A program made the translations under genes and the position numbers. Shown here in pieces: positions 8,601-15,973 of a stretch of DNA of 45,565 nt; position 1 is the stretch's first letter, and every line of letters starts with the position of its first letter. The notes under the pieces were generated by a model, which was given only the letters and a program-made list of their open reading frames with translations, did no database searches and was not told where the DNA came from. Source of the stretch: Polaromonas sp. (GTDB lineage: Bacteria > Pseudomonadota > Gammaproteobacteria > Burkholderiales > Burkholderiaceae_C); contig JAJKJM010000011.1 of the NCBI GenBank assembly GCA_021153985.1, positions 1 through 45,565 of the forward strand, in the 5' to 3' direction.

Positions 8601-9794
8601 TTAACTGCGCTTGGCGAGCAGCTCTAATAGGCTGGGAAATGGAATGCCTTCATCCTTAACAATCCCGTCACCTGAAGGGCGAAAGATTGAGGTGAAAACT
8701 TGCTCCATTGCCTCAGCTTTTACGCCTTGTTTTCTTATAAGGGCAAGGTATGAAAGAATCATTGTTCGCCGCTCGGCCGCATCCAGGGCGAGATGGGCAT
8801 GACTGAGTACGAATCTCAACAGCGAGCGTAAGGTCCACAGGTAAACAATGCTTCCCAGTGCAAATGAAATTGCCTGTAGCCACGTTGGAAGTGTGCCCAC
8901 AGGTAGGGCACCAAAAACCCCCACGGCCAACTGATAGAGCCCGAATGCCCCGGCAATGGCTGTCACCGACGTGAGCAGAGAAAGACCGCCAACCCAGTTT
9001 GCGTGATTTCGCCTCTTGATTGCCCAATAATTCGCAGGAGCCTTCAGGGCTAATTGTGCGTCATAGGTGGCAGTCAAGGCTTTCCATTCGGCATTGAGAC
9101 CGGCCTTAGTGCTGTCAACCTCAGTTCGTAGCTCACCCCTTAGAGCATCATTTTCAGCTCGCAATGTGACTAAAAGCTGTGCGAGCGTTGCTCGTTCGGT
9201 CCTGTCTAACTCTTCAATACTCTGCGCCACGGATTTTGCGTTCGACTGAAGCTCTCTGATTTCAGCAAGTGAAGCGGCGGCTTCTTCCGCTGAAGTACGC
9301 GCTGCGGCTACCGAGGCTGCCGCTTTTTCATTTTCCTTCCATCCCTCTACATATCCCATTCCGAGAGCAATTCCAGACGCATAGCTAGACTGTGCCCCGT
9401 GGTTGTCAGTAAAACGCTGCAGTGCCCCCTGTTTCTGGAATACCGTGGCAAGAAAATACAGCGCCTCAAGTGGGTCCTCCTTCGACCGTTTTTCCAACCA
9501 ATTTCTTAAGGGTGATTTGGGATGAACCGCCGGAACGATATTGAAATAGGATTGAACTTGAGGCGTCAACGCTGCAAGAATTTCGGGCGTCGGTTGTTGG
9601 TCGCGGAGATATCCAAGCGCGTTACTAAGTGGCGTAACGATGTGCTGGTAGAGCTGTTGTGCTGGATTGTTATTGGTGAGGCTTGATAGCCATGCCCAAG
9701 CTGAAATCTCGCTGCTGACAAAGTCCTGCAGCTGTTTCGTATCTACAAAACGAAAAGCCGTGCCGTCTGAAGCCCTGAAAGAAATCGAAGCCAT
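8601..9794 (-). CDS. Coiled-coil membrane protein of unknown function (possibly DUF6161-like)
   Basis: A 397-residue protein. Residues 1-140 are globular. About 150-260 form a long coiled coil rich in Ala, Glu and Arg. Two hydrophobic segments follow at about 275-300 and 308-328, then a cytosolic-looking C-terminal tail. The segment YWAIKRRNHANWVGG just before the first membrane helix recalls DUF6161 proteins, but this is an unverified memory. GGGGGAGG lies 4 bases before the ATG, so the start is secure. It is transcribed in the same direction as the 301-residue frame downstream (98-bp gap) and divergently from the gene at 10024. Confidence 0.8.
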   Translation of the reverse strand: MASISFRASDGTAFRFVDTKQLQDFVSSEISAWAWLSSLTNNNPAQQLYQHIVTPLSNALGYLRDQQPTPEILAALTPQVQSYFNIVPAVHPKSPLRNWLEKRSKEDPLEALYFLATVFQKQGALQRFTDNHGAQSSYASGIALGMGYVEGWKENEKAAASVAAARTSAEEAAASLAEIRELQSNAKSVAQSIEELDRTERATLAQLLVTLRAENDALRGELRTEVDSTKAGLNAEWKALTATYDAQLALKAPANYWAIKRRNHANWVGGLSLLTSVTAIAGAFGLYQLAVGVFGALPVGTLPTWLQAISFALGSIVYLWTLRSLLRFVLSHAHLALDAAERRTMILSYLALIRKQGVKAEAMEQVFTSIFRPSGDGIVKDEGIPFPSLLELLAKRS

Positions 9795-10023
9795 ATGCCT
9801 CCCCCAGAATGTCGTTTTTAAGGTGCCACTTGTGCAACTGTTCCATATAAAGAATGGGTTGCTTATTTTTTAGGCAAGATCACTGTACAGCAGAAATACT
9901 AGAAGTGAAAGTCCGAATGTTCGCTCTCAGATTTTCTGGACAGAATAGGTCCGCATCGTCGTTGATGCAGTGCGAGAGGTTCCGCAGCGACATAGAGTTC
10001 AAGCAACATCAAAGGGAGAAGCT
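9795..10023. promoter_or_regulatory. Divergent intergenic region of the accessory block
   Basis: This 229-bp AT-rich spacer separates two divergent genes, so promoters for both directions must lie here or within the gene starts. AT-rich tracts such as TTGCTTATTTTTTAGG are present, but I could not identify a convincing -35/-10 pair or operator. Confidence 0.3.
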
Positions 10024-10569
10024 ATGCAGTCAGACTTTGAAAAAAGGAAAAAACTTAAAGAGGCAATCTCTTCGCTGCTTTTTTCGCTAACGCTGGTCAT
10101 ATCTGCAGTCGTTGCAGTGTATTCGTTTAACTTTGGAAAACGAATCACAGTCTCTATCCAGCCGCCGAGCCAGCCACCCTCAGTGCCGGCGTTTGAGACT
10201 GAGATGGTGAAAATTCGAGCCGACTTAGACCGGTTAAAAGGTGCTGCGCAAGCGCTTCCAACGGGTACGCCAAGCCAACTGGCGCTAGAGGTACAGCAGG
10301 CTACTTCAAATATTAAGGCACTGGATTCTAGGCTTGCAAGCTTGGAAACTGCCATCCTTGCGAACCCAGCGAAAGCGCTTCAAATTCCGCTCATCCAGAG
10401 AGACATAGACGGACTAAGGTTGTCGCAACAGGCTGCGAGCACTTATCTGAAGGAGTCAGTCGACCGAATTTACGATCTAAATAAATGGCTGTTGGGTGGA
10501 CTTGCGGTGAGCATCATTACGCTGGCGCTTAGTACGTTTTTCCGCAGTAAAACCAAGAGCAGTGAGTAA
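10024..10569 (+). CDS. Small membrane protein with central coiled coil, unknown function
   Basis: A 181-residue protein. I start it at ATG 10024, preceded by GGGAGAA, rather than at an upstream in-frame ATG (9970) that lacks a ribosome binding site. A membrane helix at about residues 13-35 and a second at about 156-174 flank a roughly 110-residue soluble domain with coiled-coil character. That domain contains the distinctive stretch ILANPAKALQIPLIQRDIDG and later VDRIYDLNKW just before helix 2. I recall similar NP-KAL--PL--RD-D motifs in small accessory proteins but cannot name a family. It is divergent from the coiled-coil gene at 8601-9794. Confidence 0.75.
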   Translation: MQSDFEKRKKLKEAISSLLFSLTLVISAVVAVYSFNFGKRITVSIQPPSQPPSVPAFETEMVKIRADLDRLKGAAQALPTGTPSQLALEVQQATSNIKALDSRLASLETAILANPAKALQIPLIQRDIDGLRLSQQAASTYLKESVDRIYDLNKWLLGGLAVSIITLALSTFFRSKTKSSE

Positions 10570-10701
10570 AAAGCGCGAAATTCAGGCGCGCACGGCGGAA
10601 GCCAGTTGCCTCGAAATTCAACAATTTGCGTATTCGGCCTCTTGAAGGTCAGAGAGGACTGCTACGGGACTGCGCCGATGGAACAGTCCGGGGAGTTTTG
10701 T

Positions 10702-10723
10702 CATGGTGTTTTTTGTCACCATG
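10702..10723. other. Short hairpin, perfect 7-bp stem
   Basis: CATGGTG and CACCATG flank a T-rich loop between the accessory block and the SRP RNA gene. It could be a weak terminator for the SRP RNA (reading minus) or for the gene ending at 10569 (reading plus), but neither orientation shows the usual run of T after the stem. Confidence 0.4.
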
Positions 10724-10743
10724 TCTTGCAAGCCGCTTCGGCA

Positions 10744-10770
10744 CGAAACCCGCGAGAACCGCGGATTTGA
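10744..10770 (-). terminator. Candidate terminator of the SRP RNA gene
   Basis: Read on the minus strand, AAATCCGCG-GTTCT-CGCGGGTTT forms a GC-rich stem with an A tract before it and a short T tract after it, about 10 bases beyond the SRP RNA 3' end. The T tract is short, so termination may be weak. Confidence 0.5.
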
Positions 10771-10779
10771 GATGAATAA

Positions 10780-10879
10780 GGTGACGAGCCTTGACCCCGG
10801 CACTGACTCCACAGTTAGGGCTGCTTGGTTCCCCACCTGACCCGGTTGGCCGCTTTACCATGCGGGAAGGCCCGTCACC
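10780..10879 (-). ncRNA. ffs: Small signal recognition particle RNA (4.5S RNA)
   Basis: This 100-nt RNA pairs with Ffh to target nascent membrane proteins to FtsY and the translocon. On the minus strand the conserved core reads GGTCAGG-TGG-GGAA-CCA-AGCAGCC, which matches the bacterial domain IV consensus: GGAA tetraloop, asymmetric loop and AGCAG. The loop-closing pairs are TGG/CCA here and TCC/GGA in E. coli, a compensatory change. The ends GGTGACGGGCC and GGCTCGTCACC form an 11-bp closing stem, which sets the boundaries. Length and fold fit the short form typical of Proteobacteria. It lies divergent to dnaX. Confidence 0.93.
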
Positions 10880-10883
10880 CTCG

Positions 10884-10889
10884 ATTGTA
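10884..10889 (-). promoter_or_regulatory. Candidate -10 box of the SRP RNA gene
   Basis: TACAAT on the minus strand lies 4 bases before the 5' end of the mature SRP RNA, roughly as expected for a -10 element. No good -35 hexamer is found at 16-18 bp; TTGATA lies at a longer spacing of about 22 bp. Confidence 0.4.
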
Positions 10890-10977
10890 AGGGACTTGGG
10901 AATGACCCTTGTATCAACGGGAACATCGCCTGAAAACACCCCCGAAGCATGGGCCGTCGGCAATTTAGAATGGCTGG

Positions 10978-12837
10978 ATGTCCTATCTCGTTCTCGCCCG
11001 CAAATACCGCCCCAAAAATTTCTCTGAAATGGTGGGGCAGTCGCATGTGGTGCAGGCGCTGGGCAATGCGCTGGCTACCAAGCGCCTTCACCATGCCTAT
11101 TTGTTCACCGGCACGCGGGGGGTGGGCAAGACGACGATTTCGCGGATTCTGGCCAAGTCACTGAATTGCCTGGGGCCGGACGGGCAGGGCGGCATTACGG
11201 CTACGCCTTGCGGTGTGTGCCAGGCCTGTACCGACATCGACAGCGGCCGATTTGTGGACTACACCGAGCTGGACGCGGCATCCAACCGAGGTGTCGATGA
11301 AATTGCTCAATTGCTGGAGCAGGCTGTTTACAAGCCTGTCGTCGGCCGCTTCAAGGTCTTCATGATCGATGAGGTGCACATGCTGACGAACACGGCGTTT
11401 AACGCCATGCTCAAGACGCTGGAAGAACCGCCTGAATACCTGAAGTTTGTGCTGGCCACGACTGACCCGCAGAAGGTGCCGGCTACGGTGCTGTCGCGCT
11501 GCCTGCAGTTCAACCTGCGGCCCATGGCGCCTGAGACGGTGCTGGAGCATTTGACGCAGGTGCTGGGCGTTGAAAACGTGCCTGCCGAGCCGCAGGCCCT
11601 GCGCCTGCTGGCGCGTGCGGCGCGGGGCTCGATGCGTGACGCGCTCTCGCTGACCGACCAGGCCATTGCCTTTGGCTCGGGCTCGCTCGAAGAAGCCAGT
11701 GTGCGCACCATGCTGGGCAGCGTGGATCGCAGCTATGTGTACCGCCTGCTCGATGCGCTGGCGCGCGGCGATGGCAAGACGGTGGTAGAGACGTCGGAGG
11801 CGCTGCGGCTCAATGGCCTGAGCGCGGCGTCTACCCTGGAAGAAATGACGACCGTCTTGCAGCGCATGGCGGTGCTGCAGGCTGTGCCTGAGATGGGCGC
11901 GGGTGACGACGGCGCCGACCCGGATATCGCCGAGACGGCACGGCTGGCGCAGGCGATGCCTGCCGACGAAACCCAGCTGCTGTACAGCCTGTGCCTGCAT
12001 GGGCGCGGCGAGCTGGGCCTGGCGCCTGACGAATACGCGGGCCTGACCATGGTGCTGCTGCGCCTGCTGGCCTTCAAGCCCTCGGCTTCCGGCGCACACC
12101 CCACCATGGGGAGTGCCGCCGAGCCCGGAAAAAAGCCTCAGCCTGAGGCGGGCCGGGCCAGCGCGCCTGCGCCGGCTGCGGTGCCTGAACGTGTTGCGGC
12201 GCCGGCCCGTGCGCCCGCGCCGGAACCCGTTGCGATGCGCGCACCGCCTGCAGCCGCGCCGCAAAGTTATGAACCAAATCGGCCTCCAGTCCAGGCGGCG
12301 CATGGGCAAGCCGCTCCTGATTCGATAGCAAACCCCGCGGCCATGCCTGAGCCTGCACCTGTGCAGGCGCCGCCGCAGGCTCAACGCCCGCAGCCTGCAA
12401 CGGCCTCTACAGCGCCTGCGCCGCTGGTGCCTGTCCCGCTGGGCGAATCCTGGAGCCAGATTGTCAACCAGATGGTGGCCGCCGAGGCTGTGGCGGCCCT
12501 CACGCGTGAGCTGGGCTTGCAGTCTGAATTGCGCAGCCAGGCTGAAGGGCTCTGGACGCTGCGCGTGGAGCGCGAGTCGCTGAACCAGACGGCCGCGCGC
12601 GAGAAGCTGCAGACTGCGCTGCAAACCCATGTGGGCGATGCGGCACTCAAGCTCGCGGTGGAGGTGGGGCCGGTGACCGACACCCCGGCGCGCCGCAACG
12701 CCGCCGCGCAGGCCGAACGCCAACGCGCGGCCGAAGAAATGATCCAGAACGATCCCTTGGTGCAAGACTTGATGCGCGACTGGGGCGCCAGAATTGTCCC
12801 CGGCAGCATCCGCCCGCTGGCTGCCAAGTCGATATGA
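10978..12837 (+). CDS. dnaX: DNA polymerase III subunits gamma and tau
   Basis: Clamp-loader ATPase of the replisome. Walker A GTRGVGKT is at residues 45-52, the four zinc-binding cysteines are at 64, 78, 81 and 84, and Walker B FMIDEVH and the sensor 1 region (LATTDPQKVPATVLSRC) follow. The AAA+ and collar domains run to about residue 370. A Pro/Ala-rich linker follows, then the tau-specific C-terminal domain; the full product is 619 residues. At 12129-12135 an A AAA AAG slippery site, in frame with Lys-Lys codons, is followed by a hairpin and a -1 frame TGA. This predicts a 389-residue gamma-like product. The linker also holds a repeat A copy (12264-12332). ybaB and recR follow, as in many Proteobacteria. 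Confidence 0.97.
   Translation: MSYLVLARKYRPKNFSEMVGQSHVVQALGNALATKRLHHAYLFTGTRGVGKTTISRILAKSLNCLGPDGQGGITATPCGVCQACTDIDSGRFVDYTELDAASNRGVDEIAQLLEQAVYKPVVGRFKVFMIDEVHMLTNTAFNAMLKTLEEPPEYLKFVLATTDPQKVPATVLSRCLQFNLRPMAPETVLEHLTQVLGVENVPAEPQALRLLARAARGSMRDALSLTDQAIAFGSGSLEEASVRTMLGSVDRSYVYRLLDALARGDGKTVVETSEALRLNGLSAASTLEEMTTVLQRMAVLQAVPEMGAGDDGADPDIAETARLAQAMPADETQLLYSLCLHGRGELGLAPDEYAGLTMVLLRLLAFKPSASGAHPTMGSAAEPGKKPQPEAGRASAPAPAAVPERVAAPARAPAPEPVAMRAPPAAAPQSYEPNRPPVQAAHGQAAPDSIANPAAMPEPAPVQAPPQAQRPQPATASTAPAPLVPVPLGESWSQIVNQMVAAEAVAALTRELGLQSELRSQAEGLWTLRVERESLNQTAAREKLQTALQTHVGDAALKLAVEVGPVTDTPARRNAAAQAERQRAAEEMIQNDPLVQDLMRDWGARIVPGSIRPLAAKSI
12108..12176 (+). promoter_or_regulatory. Programmed -1 frameshift signal in dnaX
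   Basis: A Shine-Dalgarno-like GGGGAG lies at 12108-12113, 15 bases upstream of A AAA AAG at 12129-12135. A 6-bp hairpin, GCCTCA-GCC-TGAGGC, begins at the last base of the heptamer, and another possible stem pairs GCCGG (12152) with CCGGC (12172). Slipping back one base adds codons GCC TCA GCC and then meets TGA at 12144-12146. This is the same heptamer as the well-known E. coli dnaX site. Frameshifting in this organism is predicted, not shown. Confidence 0.75.
12264..12332 (+). repeat. Dispersed repeat A, copy 4 (inside dnaX)
   Basis: CAAATCGGCCTCCAGTCCAG, then GCAAGC, CTCCTGAT and CGATAGCAA follow the repeat A layout. It is read in frame in the Pro/Ala-rich linker of tau (about residues 430-452), where an insertion would be tolerated. 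Confidence 0.7.
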
Positions 12838-12921
12838 TTAAAGCCAGTCGTTGAGACGCAAATTTCATTCGCCCAGTCCGACACAAAAGCCCCCCAATTT
12901 CAAGTTTTAAAGGAAACACCC

Positions 12922-13245
12922 ATGTTTAACAAAGGACAACTCGCAGGCCTCATGAAGCAGGCGCAGGCCATGCAGGACAACCTCAAGAAGGCCCAGGACG
13001 AGCTGGCATTTGTGGAAGTCACCGCTGAAGCTGGCGCCGGTCTGGTGAAGGTCACCATGACCTGCAAGCACGACGTCAAACGCATCGAGATCGACCCCAG
13101 CCTGCTGGCCGACGACAAAGACATGCTGGAAGACCTGGTAGCCGCCGCCTTCAACGCGGCGGTGCGCAAGGCCGAAGAAGTCAGCCAGGAAAAATTGGGC
13201 AAGCTCACGGCCGGCCTTCCCCCCGGCATGAAGTTGCCGTTCTAA
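12922..13245 (+). CDS. ybaB: YbaB/EbfC family nucleoid-associated protein
   Basis: A 107-residue DNA-binding protein of the YbaB/EbfC family, which forms dimers shaped like tweezers. Family features are the N-terminal [18 protein letters not shown] helix and the central [21 protein letters not shown], followed by [22 protein letters not shown] and a Met/Gly/Pro-containing end (PGMKLPF). It has the standard length. AAAGGA precedes the ATG by about 6 bases. It lies between dnaX and recR as in E. coli and many other bacteria, which supports a housekeeping role linked to replication and repair. Confidence 0.95.
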   Translation: MFNKGQLAGLMKQAQAMQDNLKKAQDELAFVEVTAEAGAGLVKVTMTCKHDVKRIEIDPSLLADDKDMLEDLVAAAFNAAVRKAEEVSQEKLGKLTAGLPPGMKLPF

Positions 13246-13288
13246 GCGGCTACTGCGCGGGCTCATGGCGGCGTTGCGGGTCCCGATC

Positions 13289-13325
13289 GGCCATCCTCAT
13301 GCACCTTAAGTGCATTCCGGTGGCC
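13289..13325. repeat. Hairpin-forming element between ybaB and recR
   Basis: An inner perfect stem ATGCAC-CTTAA-GTGCAT lies inside an outer GGCCA/TGGCC pairing. The surrounding 154-bp gap is not coding. The surrounding sequence looks like a REP-type intergenic element known to me from related genomes, but there is no second copy in this window. It may act on the ybaB-recR transcript. Confidence 0.45.
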
Positions 13326-13399
13326 TGACACCCGCGCCTAGCCCTGAACCCGCTCGCTACGCCTCTACTCTTTATTTTTTTACGCTGCTTTCTTAACCC

Positions 13400-14026
13400 A
13401 TGGCTGACTCCAACGCTCTCGAAGGCCTCACCCTGGCCCTGCGCAAGCTGCCGGGCGTGGGCGCCAAGTCGGCTGCGCGCATGGCGTTTCACCTGCTGCA
13501 GCATGACAAACCGGGCGCCTTGCAAATTGCACGGGCCATGGAGCACGCCGTCAACAGCGTGAAGCACTGCACCCTGTGCAACACCCTGACCGAGCAAGAG
13601 CTGTGCACCACCTGCGCGAATCCGCAACGAGACCGCAGCAAGCTGTGCGTGGTCGAGACGCCGGCGGACCAGGCGGCGCTAGAGCGCACGCTGGCCTACA
13701 AGGGCCTTTACTTTGTGCTGATGGGCAAACTCAGCCCGCTGGATGGCATAGGCCCCAACGACATTGGCCTGCAAAAGCTGTTTGACCGCGTGGTGCCCAA
13801 GGACGAGCGTGGTGAGGCGCTGCCGCCTGCGTCACGCGAGGTGCAGGAAGTGATTCTGGCGACCAACTTCACGGCCGAAGGCGAGGCCACGGCCCACGTG
13901 ATCGCCCAGGCATTGAAAAGCCGCGGCGTGCAGGTTACGCGCCTGGCGCGCGGCGTGCCGGTGGGCAGCGAGCTTGAATACGTCGACCTGGGCACGATTG
14001 CCCACGCACTGGTGGACCGCAGGTGA
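13400..14026 (+). CDS. recR: Recombination mediator protein RecR
   Basis: RecR helps RecO and RecF load RecA at gaps. The N-terminal helix-hairpin-helix ([20 protein letters not shown]) is at residues 14-33. The zinc finger has Cys57, 60, 69 and 72 ([16 protein letters not shown]). The Toprim domain starts near [14 protein letters not shown] and includes GIGPNDIGL and the glutamate-containing [12 protein letters not shown] region. The protein ends in [22 protein letters not shown], which is typical. Length 208 residues, close to the family norm of about 200. Third gene of the dnaX-ybaB-recR set. Confidence 0.97.
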   Translation: MADSNALEGLTLALRKLPGVGAKSAARMAFHLLQHDKPGALQIARAMEHAVNSVKHCTLCNTLTEQELCTTCANPQRDRSKLCVVETPADQAALERTLAYKGLYFVLMGKLSPLDGIGPNDIGLQKLFDRVVPKDERGEALPPASREVQEVILATNFTAEGEATAHVIAQALKSRGVQVTRLARGVPVGSELEYVDLGTIAHALVDRR

Positions 14027-14156
14027 GCAGGGCGTTCTTCGCCTTGCCTGGTCCAAAAAAAGAACACTGAAAATCGAAACTGAGAATTGAAAAGCTGAGC
14101 GCCCGCGAGGGCAACCATCAACAAACAAACGAAAGAAAGATGAGAGGGATTCCACC

Positions 14157-14570
14157 ATGACATTCGCACGCTTCACCATCGCCTACTGGTGTGTCCTGAT
14201 CATGGCCTTGATGCCCATCATCTGCGCGGCCATCGCCAAGTACGGCATGATGGGCAAGCCCCGGCGCGACGGCGGCTTTGACAACCACAACCCGCGTGAC
14301 TGGCTGGCGCGGCAAGGCGACTGGCGCGGCCGCGCCAATGCGGCACAGGCCAATACTTTCGAATCGCTTCCGTTTTTCTTTGCAGCCGTCATCATTGCGC
14401 ACCTGCTGCAGGCAGGGCAAACCAGGCTGGACATCCTGGCGCTGCTCTTCGTTTTCTTGCGCATCGCCTACGTCATGATGTATGTGGCCGACCTGGCCAA
14501 AACACGCTCCGCCATCTGGGCCGCTGCGCTGTTCATCAACATCTGCATTCTCTTTTCAGGCTATCGCTGA
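14157..14570 (+). CDS. MAPEG family membrane protein
   Basis: A 137-residue integral membrane protein with four hydrophobic segments (about residues 5-27, 60-82, 88-107 and 113-132). The loop NHNPRDWLARQGDWRGRANAAQANTFE matches the MAPEG family (membrane-associated proteins in eicosanoid and glutathione metabolism), especially the bacterial subgroup with the RAxxAQxNxFE pattern. Bacterial members are poorly characterised; some have glutathione-dependent activity. GAGAGGGA precedes the ATG. It may form its own transcription unit, with a strong hairpin terminator downstream. Confidence 0.9.
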   Translation: MTFARFTIAYWCVLIMALMPIICAAIAKYGMMGKPRRDGGFDNHNPRDWLARQGDWRGRANAAQANTFESLPFFFAAVIIAHLLQAGQTRLDILALLFVFLRIAYVMMYVADLAKTRSAIWAAALFINICILFSGYR

Positions 14571-14622
14571 GAAGCTGCTGATTGCTTTCTGCTCGCTTTC
14601 GAATCGCCCCGTGACCGGTTGC

Positions 14623-14640
14623 GGTAACCATTGGTAACCA
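14623..14640. promoter_or_regulatory. Tandem GGTAACCA direct repeat
   Basis: Two identical GGTAACCA units are spaced 10 bp apart, one helical turn, between the MAPEG gene and the terminator at 14654. The spacing is typical of a protein binding site, but its target gene is unclear because a terminator separates it from the transport operon. Confidence 0.3.
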
Positions 14641-14653
14641 CAATCCTCACGGT

Positions 14654-14691
14654 AAAAACCCGCACGGGATGATACCGATGCGGGTTTTTTT
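14654..14691 (+). terminator. Rho-independent terminator after the MAPEG gene
   Basis: AAAAACCCGCA and TGCGGGTTTTTTT form a strong stem with a T7 tail. It lies upstream of the ABC importer genes, so it should insulate them from MAPEG transcription. A role as an attenuator of the importer operon cannot be excluded. Confidence 0.85.
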
Positions 14692-14733
14692 ACGCCTCGA
14701 TAAGCTTGCGGCAACTATAAAGAGAGGCCTAGC

Positions 14734-15783
14734 ATGAACCGCCACCCCCTGATTTCCCGCCGGAATTTTGCCGGTGGCACCGCACTGGCTGCGGCAGCGT
14801 TGGCACTGCCGGCCCTTCGCGCGCAACCCAAACTTGAGAAGACCAAAATCTCGATCGCGGTTGGCGGCAAGGCGGCGTTTTACTATCTCCCGCTCACCAT
14901 TTCCGAACAGCTGGGTTACTTCAAGGCCGAGGGCCTGGACATTGAAATCAGCGACTTCGCCGGCGGCGCGCGTGCCTTGCAGGCGGTGGTGGGCGGCTCT
15001 GCAGATGTTTGTTCGGGCGCGTATGAGCACACCATCAACCTGCAGTCCAAGAACCAGATGTTCCAGGCCTTTGTGTTGCAGGGCAGGGCGCCGCAGATTG
15101 CCTTTGGGGTTTCCACCAAGAACATGCCCAACTACAAAACCGTCGCCGATTTGAAGGGCAAGAAGATCGGTGTGTCGGCGCCAGGCTCGTCTACCAACAT
15201 GATGGCCAACCTGGTGCTGTCGCGGGCCGGACTCAAGCCCACCGATGTGAGTTTTATCGGCGTGGGCACGGCGGCAGGCGCGCTGACCGCGCTGCGCTCA
15301 GGCCAGATTGACGCCATGAGCAACACCGACCCGGTGATGACGATGCTCGAGCAAAAAGGCGAAGTGAAAATCATCAGCGACACGCGCACCCTCAAGGGCA
15401 CGGTGGAAGTCTTTGGCGGCACGATGCCGGCAGGCTGCCTGTATGCACCGCTGGATTTCATCCAGAAGCATCCCAACACCTGCCAGGCAATGGCCAACGC
15501 CATCGTGCATGGCCTGAAATGGCTGCAGACCGCAGGCCCGGGCGACATCATCAAGGCCGTGCCTGAAAGCTATCTGCTGGGTGACCGCGCGCTCTACCTG
15601 GCGTCCTTTAACAAGGTGCGTGAATCGATTTCGCTGGACGGCGTCATCCCCGACGACGGCGCACGCACGGCACTGAAGGCGCTGGCGAGCTTTGACCCCA
15701 CGGTCAAGGCCGACAAGATCGACCTGGCCAAAACCTATACCAACGAATTTTCACGCCGGGCCAAAGAACGTTTCAAGGCATAG
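14734..15783 (+). CDS. ABC transporter substrate-binding protein, NitT/TauT (SsuA/NMT1) type
   Basis: A 349-residue periplasmic binding protein. The N-terminus carries a Tat-type signal, SRRNF at residues 8-12, followed by a hydrophobic Ala/Leu stretch and cleavage near ALRA-Q (about 30). The mature protein follows the NMT1/SsuA fold: YYLPLTISEQLGYFKAEGLDIEI, then GGARALQAVVGGSADVCSG and LKGKKIGVSAPGSSTNMMA. The ligand cannot be deduced; relatives bind nitrate, taurine, alkanesulfonates, pyrimidine precursors or aromatic acids. AAAGAGAGG precedes the ATG. It leads an importer gene set, with ATPase and permease genes downstream. Confidence 0.93.
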   Translation: MNRHPLISRRNFAGGTALAAAALALPALRAQPKLEKTKISIAVGGKAAFYYLPLTISEQLGYFKAEGLDIEISDFAGGARALQAVVGGSADVCSGAYEHTINLQSKNQMFQAFVLQGRAPQIAFGVSTKNMPNYKTVADLKGKKIGVSAPGSSTNMMANLVLSRAGLKPTDVSFIGVGTAAGALTALRSGQIDAMSNTDPVMTMLEQKGEVKIISDTRTLKGTVEVFGGTMPAGCLYAPLDFIQKHPNTCQAMANAIVHGLKWLQTAGPGDIIKAVPESYLLGDRALYLASFNKVRESISLDGVIPDDGARTALKALASFDPTVKADKIDLAKTYTNEFSRRAKERFKA

Positions 15784-15784
15784 G

Positions 15785-15878
15785 CTGTGGGCCCCCACGC
15801 TTTTCACTTCGTGTAATGCGCTGCCCCCCGAGGGGGCGCTGCGCCTGCGGTCTGGCAAAGCCAGTCCCGCGGCCCCTG
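15785..15878 (-). repeat. Dispersed repeat B, copy 1
   Basis: Read on the minus strand: CAGGGGCCGCGGGACTGGCT, TTGCCAGACCGCAGG, a GC-rich CCCCTCGGGGGG core, GCGCATTACACGAAGTGAAAA and CGTGGGGGCCCA. About 90 bp match copies at 36471 and 37853. It lies in the 190-bp gap between the binding-protein and ATPase genes and could form hairpins in the operon mRNA. Confidence 0.85.
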
Positions 15879-15973
15879 CTGGCGAAGATTGAAGCCCGTC
15901 GCTGCGGTCGTTGTTCCCTAAGTCCTTTGGCGTTGAGCTGCCTCCTCTAGGCTGCTTGCTATAAGCTTCTGTT

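Noticed and set aside
9970-10023. A longer N-terminus for the small membrane protein starting at 9970
   Set aside because: No ribosome binding site precedes 9970, whereas GGGAGAA precedes ATG 10024; the extra 18 residues are basic and not protein-like before a membrane helix.
11158-12765. A 535-codon minus-strand frame opposite dnaX
   Set aside because: Antisense shadow with Arg/His/Gln-rich composition; dnaX is certain.
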